From positions 2,728,001-2,792,000 of the forward strand of contig NZ_CP011144.1 of the NCBI RefSeq assembly GCF_000972865.1: a stretch of DNA of 64,000 nt, given 5' to 3'. Positions 52,993 to 59,420 of the stretch are shown piece after piece. The notes below the pieces were generated by a model. It had not been told where the DNA came from. It was given only the letters and a program-made list of their open reading frames with translations, and searched no databases. This DNA comes from Pseudoxanthomonas suwonensis (GTDB lineage: Bacteria > Pseudomonadota > Gammaproteobacteria > Xanthomonadales > Xanthomonadaceae). How positions within the stretch are numbered: the stretch's first letter is position 1; every line of letters begins with the position of its first letter. A program made the position numbers and the translations under genes.

Positions 52993-53608
52993 ACAACGAT
53001 GCGCCCGCCAGGGTGCGATAGCGCGCATCCAGGTCCGCCACCGGCGCATCCAGGTGCTCCGGATGGCCGTCGTTGACCAGCACGTCGTCGGCGATCGCCA
53101 GCCGCGCCTCGCGCGGCACCTGCGCGGCAATCATGCTCGCTGCCAGCGCCTCGTCCACGCCGTCGCGGCGCATCAGCCGCGCGTGCTGCACCTCGGCCGG
53201 CGTATCGATGACCAGGATGCGGTCCAGCCACGGATAAACCGCCCGCCCGCCGGCCTCGGCCAGCAGCGGGATCGCGGCGATCGCGTAGGGCCCGGGCGCG
53301 GCCCGGCACTCGGCCTGCAGCGCCGCGCGGATCGCCGGATGGGTGATCGCCTCCAACTCCCGCCGCGCCTGCGCATCGGCGAACACCAGTTCGCGCAACC
53401 GGCGCCGGTCCAGGCGCCCATCGGCCAGCAGCATCCCCGCGCCGAACCGCTCCACGATCCCCGCCAGCGCCGGCTGCCCCGGCTCGACCACCGCCCGCGC
53501 GATCACGTCCGCATCGGCCACGTGCACGCCCAGTGCCTCGAAGCGCCGGGTGACCTCGCTCTTGCCCGAGGCCACCCCGCCGGTCAGGCCGATGATGAAA
53601 TCGCTCAC
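52988..53608 (-). CDS. coaE: Dephospho-CoA kinase
   Basis: Last step of coenzyme A synthesis: ATP-dependent 3'-phosphorylation of dephospho-CoA. The 206-residue product has the P-loop GLTGGVASGKSEV (about 7-19), the DADVIAR motif, HPAIRAAL, and PLLAEAGGR. In xanthomonads and pseudomonads coaE normally follows pilD; here 2.1 kb of toxin-antitoxin genes separate them. higA ends 6 bases upstream, so transcription may read through from the TA genes. The TAG stop lies within a REP element. Confidence 0.97.
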   Translation of the reverse strand: MSDFIIGLTGGVASGKSEVTRRFEALGVHVADADVIARAVVEPGQPALAGIVERFGAGMLLADGRLDRRRLRELVFADAQARRELEAITHPAIRAALQAECRAAPGPYAIAAIPLLAEAGGRAVYPWLDRILVIDTPAEVQHARLMRRDGVDEALAASMIAAQVPREARLAIADDVLVNDGHPEHLDAPVADLDARYRTLAGASLL

Positions 53609-53614
53609 GCCGTG

Positions 53615-53908
53615 TCAGGCCGCGGCCAGCGCAAGCTTGCCCACCCGTTCCAGGTCGACGTGCTGCCGCGCAACCCAAAGGTCGTGAGCATCCTGCATCG
53701 CGAGCCAGCTTTCGGGTGAACGACCGATCGCCTTGGACAAGCGAAGCGCCATCTCGGGGGAAATGCGGCTGGAACCCTTGAGGACGCGGCTGAGAGTGGA
53801 GGGCGCTACATCCAGCTTGTCGGCAAGCTCGCGGCCGCTGATGCCGTTGGGCTCGAGATAGACCGCAATGATGAACTCGCCGGGGTGGAGAGGGTTGTGC
53901 ATGGCCAT
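53615..53908 (-). CDS. higA: HigA family antitoxin without adjacent toxin
   Basis: 97-residue XRE-type DNA-binding antitoxin: MHNPLHPGEFI at the start, then a helix-turn-helix (SGRELADKLDVAPSTLSRVLKGSSRISPEMALRLSKAIG), the standard HigA/VapI form. A higB-like toxin would be expected just upstream, but only 18 bases separate this gene from brnA, and none of the neighbours is its cognate toxin. So it is an orphan antitoxin or the remnant of a module. A second start at MHNPL (six bases in) is possible. Confidence 0.9.
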   Translation of the reverse strand: MAMHNPLHPGEFIIAVYLEPNGISGRELADKLDVAPSTLSRVLKGSSRISPEMALRLSKAIGRSPESWLAMQDAHDLWVARQHVDLERVGKLALAAA

Positions 53909-53926
53909 CAGTGATAGTCCCGACTC

Positions 53927-54211
53927 TTAAGCGACGCGTGCCTCGCGTTCTGCTTCCTCGATCAGGCGGGGATCGACACCGCGCCTGCGCAGTGCCTCGG
54001 CCATGCGATGAGCAGGTCCGAACAGGAATTCGGCTTCGTCCTGCCTCAGTCCAGCACTGACATAGGCCTTGAGGAGGGCCTGGTAGCCGCTCATTCCCTT
54101 CAGGGGGGCAATGGCCTTCATCGATTCCACCACGTCGACCGGCATGCGCACGGTGACGGTGGTCATCGCGCGGTCCTTGGTGAGGCGTTGCTTGAGTACG
54201 TCAGGAATCAT
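53927..54211 (-). CDS. BrnA-type ribbon-helix-helix antitoxin
   Basis: 94-residue protein from the ATG at 54211, which overlaps the toxin gene end by 11 bases. The segment MTTVTVRMPVDVVESMKAIAPLKGMSGYQALLKAYVSAGL is a ribbon-helix-helix DNA-binding domain like BrnA/CopG antitoxins. Following it is an amphipathic tail that could mask the toxin. The toxin-first order with overlap matches brnTA modules. A longer start at 54310 would lie inside the toxin gene and is unlikely. Confidence 0.85.
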   Translation of the reverse strand: MIPDVLKQRLTKDRAMTTVTVRMPVDVVESMKAIAPLKGMSGYQALLKAYVSAGLRQDEAEFLFGPAHRMAEALRRRGVDPRLIEEAEREARVA

Positions 54212-54497
54212 AGTAGGCACGCTCTTCTGTAGTGGCTGGCCATGCGGAAATGATGCGATATGCATCGCCGTCCAGTTCCAGATGTACGACGGCAACCAAC
54301 CGTTTGTCATCCAGGTAGCCGATCAGCTTGTCGCGATCCTGCTGGTGACGGCTGGCATCGACCACGCGGGCAAACGGATCGAAAAACGCTTCCGCCGCCA
54401 CCCGGAATGCGATCCCGTGGCGGTGCTGGTTGGCGGCATCCTTGCCATCGTCCCAGACGAACGATGTGCCGCTACGCACGTAAGTGACGTCGGCCAT
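54201..54497 (-). CDS. brnT: BrnT family toxin (RelE-like ribonuclease)
   Basis: 98-residue protein of the BrnT/DUF497 family, RNases of RelE fold that block translation. Recognisable: FVWDDGKDAANQHRHGIAF, AAEAFFDPFARVVDA, IGYLDDKRLVAVVHLELDGDAYRIISAWPATTEERAYYD, with the family's HG, ISA and ER motifs. It precedes its antitoxin with an 11-base overlap. A short inverted repeat (CATTGTCAATG, 54525-54535) upstream may be the autoregulatory operator. Confidence 0.9.
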   Translation of the reverse strand: MADVTYVRSGTSFVWDDGKDAANQHRHGIAFRVAAEAFFDPFARVVDASRHQQDRDKLIGYLDDKRLVAVVHLELDGDAYRIISAWPATTEERAYYDS

Positions 54498-54524
54498 CGG
54501 CGCCAGTCTGCTGGCGTGTATTTA

Positions 54525-54535
54525 CATTGTCAATG
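54525..54535 (-). promoter_or_regulatory. Possible brnTA operator/promoter
   Basis: CATTGTCAATG inverted repeat contains, on the minus strand, TTGACA (-35-like), 32 bases before the brnT start. A -10 with good match is not seen, so the call is weak. Between here and 54694 there is an imperfect inverted repeat (GCCCCCTTTCAAGC / GCTTAAAGGGGGGGC) but no gene. Confidence 0.35.
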
Positions 54536-54694
54536 AAATGCTCGAAGGGGCCGCCCCCTTTCAAGCGTCCCTCATGCCGCGCGCATCGGCTGGATCTTCT
54601 GCAGCCCGTTCATGGGCGATGCGACGGGTGCGGTCGTCGGCGTGCTTAAAGGGGGGGCAACTGATTTTTGATTGACTGCCTCCGTCCCCTGTGT

Positions 54695-54727
54695 CCCTAA
54701 AAGTTGACAAATTGTCAACTTTTAGGG
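54695..54727 (+). promoter_or_regulatory. 33-bp perfect palindrome, higBA operator
   Basis: CCCTAAAAGTTGACAA and its exact inverse surround one central base (16-bp arms). It contains TTGACA, usable as the -35 for higB, whose ATG is 31 bases downstream. TA antitoxins repress their own promoters through such palindromes, so this is the probable HigA binding site. Confidence 0.75.
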
Positions 54728-54757
54728 AGCATCCAGAGGCCAAGGAGCTACAGCGAC

Positions 54758-55069
54758 ATGCATGTCATTTCCCGGAAGCCGTTCCTGGATGCAGCCAAGG
54801 ACCATCCGAACGATGCCGCCGCCATCGACCGTACGTACCGGGTGCTGCGCAATTGCGATTTCACGACTCCGGACCAGTTGCGGAACGTCTTCCCCTCGCT
54901 GGACAACTTCAGGTACCGGGACAAGTGGTGGGTCCTGGACATCGGCGGCAACAACCTTCGCCTGATCGCCTTCATCGAGTTCCGGGACAAGAGGATGTAC
55001 GTCAGGCATATCGTGTCCCACGCCGAGTACGACAGGCTGTGCGGGCACTATCGCAAACATGCGGAGTAG
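54758..55069 (+). CDS. higB: HigB-type mRNA interferase toxin
   Basis: 103-residue toxin of the HigB/RelE family (HigB_toxin, RelE-like type): MHVISRKPFLDAAKDHP, the segment FPSLDNFRYRDKWWVLDIGGNNLRLIAFIEF, and KRMYVRHIVSHAEYDRLCGHYRK at the C-terminus, as in HigB of the MqsR/HigB2 group. AAGGAG lies 10 bases before the ATG. It is followed by the HTH antitoxin gene 14 bases downstream, the typical toxin-first higBA order. Confidence 0.92.
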   Translation: MHVISRKPFLDAAKDHPNDAAAIDRTYRVLRNCDFTTPDQLRNVFPSLDNFRYRDKWWVLDIGGNNLRLIAFIEFRDKRMYVRHIVSHAEYDRLCGHYRKHAE

Positions 55070-55083
55070 AGGAGGCCGCGACC

Positions 55084-55497
55084 ATGGGATTTGCCGCCAT
55101 CAAGAAGAAGGCCCATGCGCTGTTCGACGAGGCCGGCTTCATCAGCCGAATCGCCGACGAGGCCGATTACGCTCGTGCGCTGGCGCTGATGGATGAACTG
55201 GTCGAGGACTATGAAGCCCAGCGTCCCTTGATCGGCATCCTGTCCAATGCGATCGAACGCTGGGAGGACGAGTCGGGTGCGTTCGCCGAATTCAATGCGC
55301 GCATCGCCGGGCTCGGTGGCGTCGATGCATTGAAGCTGCTGATGGAGCAGCATGACCTGGGTGTGGCCGACCTGCCGGAGATCGGCAGCAAGTCATTGGT
55401 GTCCCGGATACTCAACGGTCGTGGCCGGAATCTCACCCGCGACCATATTGCCGCATTGAGCGAACGCTTCGGGGTCAGTCCGGCCGTGTTCTTCTGA
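55084..55497 (+). CDS. higA: HigA-type antitoxin with C-terminal HTH
   Basis: 137-residue antitoxin: an N-terminal toxin-binding region (LFDEAGFISRIADEADYARALALMDELVEDYEAQRPLI) followed by a C-terminal HTH (VDALKLLMEQHDLGVADLPEIGSKSLVSRILNGRGRNLTRDHIAALSERFGVSPAVFF), the layout of HigA2/RHH-HTH antitoxins paired with HigB_toxin. It is 14 bases after higB. The palindrome at 54695 is the likely operator. Confidence 0.92.
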   Translation: MGFAAIKKKAHALFDEAGFISRIADEADYARALALMDELVEDYEAQRPLIGILSNAIERWEDESGAFAEFNARIAGLGGVDALKLLMEQHDLGVADLPEIGSKSLVSRILNGRGRNLTRDHIAALSERFGVSPAVFF

Positions 55498-55546
55498 TCG
55501 CAATGCCGTCCGCGCGCAACGGTGCGCGTGGCGCCGCCTTCCCCTG

Positions 55547-55642
55547 TGTAGGAGCGGGCATGCCGCGACCCCCGGCGTCGGAATCACGAGGGCGTCGCCT
55601 GTGCCGCCGCCGTCGTGTCGCCGGCTGAACCCGGCTCCTACA
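55547..55642 (+). repeat. Single GTAG-type REP element
   Basis: TGTAGGAGCGGGCATGCCGC at the left and CCGGCTGAACCCGGCTCCTA at the right. It lies just after higA and before the pilD stop, the right boundary of the TA island. Confidence 0.85.
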
Positions 55643-55653
55643 AGAGCGGGGCC

Positions 55654-56517
55654 TCAGCCCAGCCGGGCGTAGCGCATGTACGCGTCGATCATCGGATCGC
55701 CCCAGAAGAACACGATCCACCCGGCGATGGCCAGGTACGGCCCGAACGGAATCGGCGTGGCCCGGTCGCGGCCCTTATAGGCCAGCCATAGCGAGCCGAC
55801 CACCGCGCCCACCACCGACGACAGCAGGATGATCGGCAGGATCCCCTTCAGCCCGACCCAGGCGCCCAGCGCGGCCAGCAGCTTGAAATCGCCGTGGCCC
55901 ATGCCTTCCTTGCCGGTGATCTGCTTGAACAGCCACCACACGCTCCACAGCGACACGTAGCCGGCGATCGCGCCCAGCAGCGCCGGCTTGGCCGGGATGA
56001 ACAGGTTGTCCAGGCTGGCGATCAGGCCCAGCCACATCAGCGGCAGGGTCAGGTTGTCCGGCAGCAGCCGCGTGCGCAGGTCGATGCCCGACGCCGCGAT
56101 CAGGAACCAGGTCAGCACCATCGCGCCGAAGCCCTGCCAGCCGAAGCCGAAGCGCCAGGCGCATACCACCGTCAGCACGCCGGTCAGCAGCTCCACCAGC
56201 GGGTACTGCGCCGAGATGCGTTGGCCGCTGTAACGCGAGCGGCCGCGCAGCGCCAGCCAGCTGAAGACCGGGATGTTCTCCCACCACTTCAGCCGATCAC
56301 CGGTGACCGGGTCGTGCGAGGGCTCGACCACCACCCCGGGCGGGGGCGGGTCGTAGATCTCCGGCAGTTCCAGGATCTCGCGCGCGTCGCGCTTCCACTC
56401 CCATTCCAGCCGCCTGGGCAGGCGCAGGATGACCACGTTGAGGAAGCTGCCGACGGCCAGGCCGACGGCGGCCGCGAGCGGGTAGCCCAGCAAGGGCTGC
56501 TGGTCGAGGAACGCCAT
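55654..56517 (-). CDS. pilD: Prepilin peptidase/N-methyltransferase PilD
   Basis: Inner-membrane aspartyl protease that cleaves prepilin leaders and methylates the new N-terminus. The 287-residue product has eight membrane segments, catalytic aspartates in ASGIDLRTRLLPD and GHGDFKLLAALGAW, and GSFLNVVILRLPRR at the N-terminus. The usual cytoplasmic four-cysteine (CxxC...CxxC) motif is absent; the loop reads WWENIPVFSWLALRGRSRYSGQRIS, without any Cys, as also reported for xanthomonads. It is co-directional with pilC (18-base gap). Confidence 0.96.
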   Translation of the reverse strand: MAFLDQQPLLGYPLAAAVGLAVGSFLNVVILRLPRRLEWEWKRDAREILELPEIYDPPPPGVVVEPSHDPVTGDRLKWWENIPVFSWLALRGRSRYSGQRISAQYPLVELLTGVLTVVCAWRFGFGWQGFGAMVLTWFLIAASGIDLRTRLLPDNLTLPLMWLGLIASLDNLFIPAKPALLGAIAGYVSLWSVWWLFKQITGKEGMGHGDFKLLAALGAWVGLKGILPIILLSSVVGAVVGSLWLAYKGRDRATPIPFGPYLAIAGWIVFFWGDPMIDAYMRYARLG

Positions 56518-56535
56518 GCTTGATTGTTCTTCTTG

Positions 56536-57798
56536 TTATCCGATTGTCGCGGCCAGCTTGAAGATGGGCAGGTACATGCCGACCACCATGCCGCCGACGA
56601 GGACGCCCAGCACCACCATGATCAGCGGTTCGATCAGGCTGGCCAGCGCATCGACCGCATTGTTCACTTCCTGCTCGTAGTACTCGGCGACCTTGAACAG
56701 CATGGTATCCAGCGCGCCGGCCTCCTCGCCGATGGCGGTCATCTGGATGACCATGTTCGGAAAGAGATTGGTCTGTTTCATCGCCAGATTGACCGGGTAA
56801 CCGACCGCGACGTCGTCGCGGATGCGGTAAACCGCCTTCTCGTACACGGTATTGCCGGTGGCGCCGGCCACCGATTCCAGCGCCTCCACCAGCGGCACGC
56901 CGGCCTTGAAGGTCACCGCGGTGGTGCGGGCAAAGCGGGCAATGGCGCTCTGGTGCATGATCTGGCCCAGCACCGGCACCTTGAGGATCACCCGGTCCAG
57001 GAAGTGCTGGAACGCGGGCGAGCGCTTGTAGAAGAACACCGAGGCGAACAGGCCGCCGCCCACGATCAGCAGCATCATCCACCAGTAGGACACCATGAAG
57101 TCCGAGGCGGCGACGATCAGTTTGGTGAACGCCGGCAGTTCGGCGCCGAAACCGGCAAATACCGCCTCGAACTGCGGCACCACGTAGATCAGCAGGATCG
57201 CGCTGACGATGATCGCCACCGCGATCGTCATGGCCGGGTAGAACAGGGCCTTCTTGATCTTGCCCTTGAGCGACTCGATGTTCTCCTTGTAGCTGGCGAT
57301 GGTGTCCAGCACCGTTTCCAGCACGCCGGCTCCCTCGCCGGCGCGGACCAGGTTGCGGAACAGTTCGTCGAACTGCACAGGGTGGCGGCTGATCGCTTCG
57401 TGCATCGAGGAGCCGCCCTCGATGTTGGTGCGGATGTCGTCGATCATCGACTTCATCCGCGGGTTCTTCTGGCCGCCGCCGATGATCTCGAGAGCCGACA
57501 CGATCGGCACGCCGGACTTCATCATCGTGGCCATCTGCCGGCTGAAAAAGGCGATGTCCTTGGCCGAGATAGTGCGGCCGGCCGCGCCGAACAGCGGCTT
57601 GGCCTTGGGCTTGACCACGCTGGGGGTGATGCCCTGGCGGCGCAGTTCGGCCTTGAGCAGGTTGGCGTTCTTGGCCGGCTGCTCGCCCTTCATCTTGACG
57701 CCGCGCTTGTCGGTGCCCTCCCAGACGAAGGGCACCAGCTGGCTGGTGGCCCGGTCGACGGGCACGGTCTTCTTCACGGCACTGCGGGTCGCGGACAT
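56536..57798 (-). CDS. pilC: Type IV pilus inner-membrane platform protein PilC
   Basis: Polytopic protein linking the pilus motors to pilin assembly. The 420-residue product contains two T2SF (GspF) domains with typical segments: IAFFSRQMATMMKSGVPI, RNLVRAGEGAGVLE, YPAMTIAVAIIVSAILLIYVVPQF, then a repeat ARFARTTAVTFKAGVPL and IGEEAGALDTML, ending in a last membrane segment. The gene is divergent from pilA, 600 bases apart, typical for xanthomonads, where pilB sits elsewhere. Confidence 0.96.
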   Translation of the reverse strand: MSATRSAVKKTVPVDRATSQLVPFVWEGTDKRGVKMKGEQPAKNANLLKAELRRQGITPSVVKPKAKPLFGAAGRTISAKDIAFFSRQMATMMKSGVPIVSALEIIGGGQKNPRMKSMIDDIRTNIEGGSSMHEAISRHPVQFDELFRNLVRAGEGAGVLETVLDTIASYKENIESLKGKIKKALFYPAMTIAVAIIVSAILLIYVVPQFEAVFAGFGAELPAFTKLIVAASDFMVSYWWMMLLIVGGGLFASVFFYKRSPAFQHFLDRVILKVPVLGQIMHQSAIARFARTTAVTFKAGVPLVEALESVAGATGNTVYEKAVYRIRDDVAVGYPVNLAMKQTNLFPNMVIQMTAIGEEAGALDTMLFKVAEYYEQEVNNAVDALASLIEPLIMVVLGVLVGGMVVGMYLPIFKLAATIG

Positions 57799-57902
57799 GC
57801 TCAGGTCTCCCCGCCGGCATCCCCACGCCGGACTGATGGCCGCATGGTAGCCGTTAAACCCGCGCCTGACACGCCACCCCCATCACGCTTTGCCCCACCC
57901 CC

Positions 57903-57999
57903 TGTAGGAGCCCGGCTTGCTGGCGACCCGGGCGTCGGGCCACGGGGGACCGTCGCCCGTGCCAAAGCGGCCGAATCGCAGGCGAGACCGGCCGCTACA
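57903..57999 (+). repeat. Diverged GTAG-type REP element
   Basis: TGTAGGAGCCCGGCTTGCTG at the left and GGCCGCTACAG at the right; the core and right arm are much more diverged than elsewhere. It lies in the 600-base gap between divergent pilC and pilA. Confidence 0.65.
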
Positions 58000-58138
58000 G
58001 AAATGCGTATCCGCGCCGATAGCTCCTGAGCGAGTCTGGCCGGCTAGCCCCCTGTCGCCTCACCCGATTTGTTTCGGCGGCCTGATGGCTGCCGCCCGAT
58101 CCAAAGCTCCCCTGTCCGTCTGGTACACGCACCTACGT

Positions 58139-58175
58139 CTGACCTTTTGCGTCACTTTTTGACGCAAAAGGTCAG
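58139..58175. repeat. Perfect 16-bp-arm hairpin between pilC and pilA
   Basis: CTGACCTTTTGCGTCA (58139-58154) and its exact inverse (58160-58175) surround a 5-base CTTTT loop. It is AT-richer than its surroundings, about 100 bases upstream of the sigma-54-like pilA promoter. No similar sequence was noticed elsewhere in the window. It could be an activator site, an RNA hairpin or terminator. Confidence 0.75.
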
Positions 58176-58276
58176 GCCCGCCCCTGTGCCCCCGATCACA
58201 CCGCGAACGTGCCGGCCAGCCGGTCATTTCCCGTGGATGACTGGTAGGATGACCGCGCTCGTCGGGGTGCTGGAAC

Positions 58277-58294
58277 TTGGCATACAACGTGCGT
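58277..58294 (+). promoter_or_regulatory. Sigma-54-type promoter of pilA
   Basis: CTTGGCATACAACGTGCG holds the obligatory GG (58279-58280) and GC (58291-58292) with the fixed 10-base spacing; TGGCAT-N5-GTGC matches the -24/-12 consensus with two deviations. Transcription would start about 95 bases before the pilA ATG. pilA is RpoN-dependent in related bacteria. Confidence 0.55.
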
Positions 58295-58398
58295 GCCTCC
58301 CGGCACGTGGCGACCCGTCGCGCACCGCCCGCGTTCCGGAAAGGACACGGGCCCGAAAGGCAAGTGTCCTAACCACCAACCGCTCTAGGGGAAACACC

Positions 58399-58818
58399 AT
58401 GAAGAAGCAGCAAGGCTTTACCCTGATCGAACTGATGATCGTCGTGGCGATCATCGCCATCCTGGCCGCCATCGCGCTGCCGGCGTACCAGAACTACATC
58501 GCCAAGTCGCAGACCACCGCGGGCCTGGCGGACATCCGTGGTGGCGTGACGGCCTTCGAGGAAGGCATCCAGGCGGGCACCGTCACCGGTGGCGCGGGTA
58601 ATGCGGATATCGGCCTGGCTAACAGCACGGCACGCTGCAGCACGATCACGGTTGCCGGTAACTGGGAGGATCCTAACAATCAGTCCATCCAGTGCACCGT
58701 GAGCGGCAACCCGAGCGTCAATGGCAGCACGGTGACCCTGACCCGCGATACGAGTGGCCAGTGGAACTGCGCGGCTACTGCTACCAACACCCGTCACCGT
58801 CCGAACAACTGCGGTTGA
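58399..58818 (+). CDS. pilA: Type IV pilin PilA (first copy)
   Basis: Major-pilin-type protein of 139 residues. The leader MKKQQG is followed by [27 protein letters not shown], the type IVa prepilin signature with E5 and cleavage after G6 by PilD. The globular domain has four cysteines (ARCST, SIQCT, WNCAA, NNCG), so two disulfides are likely. TAGGGGAAAC before the ATG gives a weak ribosome-binding site. A terminator separates it from the second pilin gene. Confidence 0.95.
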   Translation: MKKQQGFTLIELMIVVAIIAILAAIALPAYQNYIAKSQTTAGLADIRGGVTAFEEGIQAGTVTGGAGNADIGLANSTARCSTITVAGNWEDPNNQSIQCTVSGNPSVNGSTVTLTRDTSGQWNCAATATNTRHRPNNCG

Positions 58819-58867
58819 TTAGCGGCTAGTAGTGCGTAGGGGGTCCACCCCTATCGTACCGAGGCGT

Positions 58868-58895
58868 AACGGGCCCCGCTTCGGCGGGGTCCGTT
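58868..58895 (+). terminator. Terminator between the two pilin genes
   Basis: AACGGGCCCCGC/GCGGGGTCCGTT, a 12-bp stem (one G-T) with a UUCG tetraloop, followed by GCTTCC. The T-run is poor, so it may attenuate rather than fully stop transcription into the second pilin gene. Confidence 0.6.
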
Positions 58896-58944
58896 GCTTC
58901 CGGACTGCCCATTCGTTTGCACCGGTCACACGGGGAGACCGCCC

Positions 58945-59352
58945 ATGCAGCACGCTAGGGGATTTACCCTCATCGAGTTAATGATCGTCGTAGCGATCAT
59001 CGCGATTCTTGCCGCAATCGCGTTGCCCGCTTATCAGAACTACACCATCAAAAGCCAGCTCACGACCGCACTTGCCGACATCAATGCTGGTCGCAGCATG
59101 TTCGAGGCGGTGCTGATTGCGGATAACGTCAGCAGCTTCAATCCGGCGGATGTCGGCCTTGCCGCCAGCACGCCGCGCTGCAGCGCGATCAACCTGGTCT
59201 CGGGTGAGACAGGTCATATCGAATGCATCGTACGCGGCGCCCCGCAGATCAATGGCAGCGCGTTGCGCATCACCCGCGATGCGTCTGGCGCCTGGGCCTG
59301 TAGCACCGCGTCTGGCACGCCCGGCGTATACAAGCCCAACCACTGCAGCTGA
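58945..59352 (+). CDS. Type IV pilin PilA (second copy)
   Basis: 135-residue paralogue of the first pilin: leader MQHARG, then [20 protein letters not shown] with conserved E5, and the same four-cysteine pattern (PRCSA, IECIV, WACST, NHCS). Its globular region is clearly related but diverged ([21 protein letters not shown]). CGGGGAGA lies before the ATG at 58945. Codon use is slightly less GC-biased than in the first copy. It may be an alternative or minor pilin and a glycosylation target. Confidence 0.93.
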   Translation: MQHARGFTLIELMIVVAIIAILAAIALPAYQNYTIKSQLTTALADINAGRSMFEAVLIADNVSSFNPADVGLAASTPRCSAINLVSGETGHIECIVRGAPQINGSALRITRDASGAWACSTASGTPGVYKPNHCS

Positions 59353-59420
59353 TCACCCGTGATCCTGATTCCGAGGATGGCTACCCCGCAGCGGGGTGGA
59401 TGCGCAGCCAGGCTTGATCC

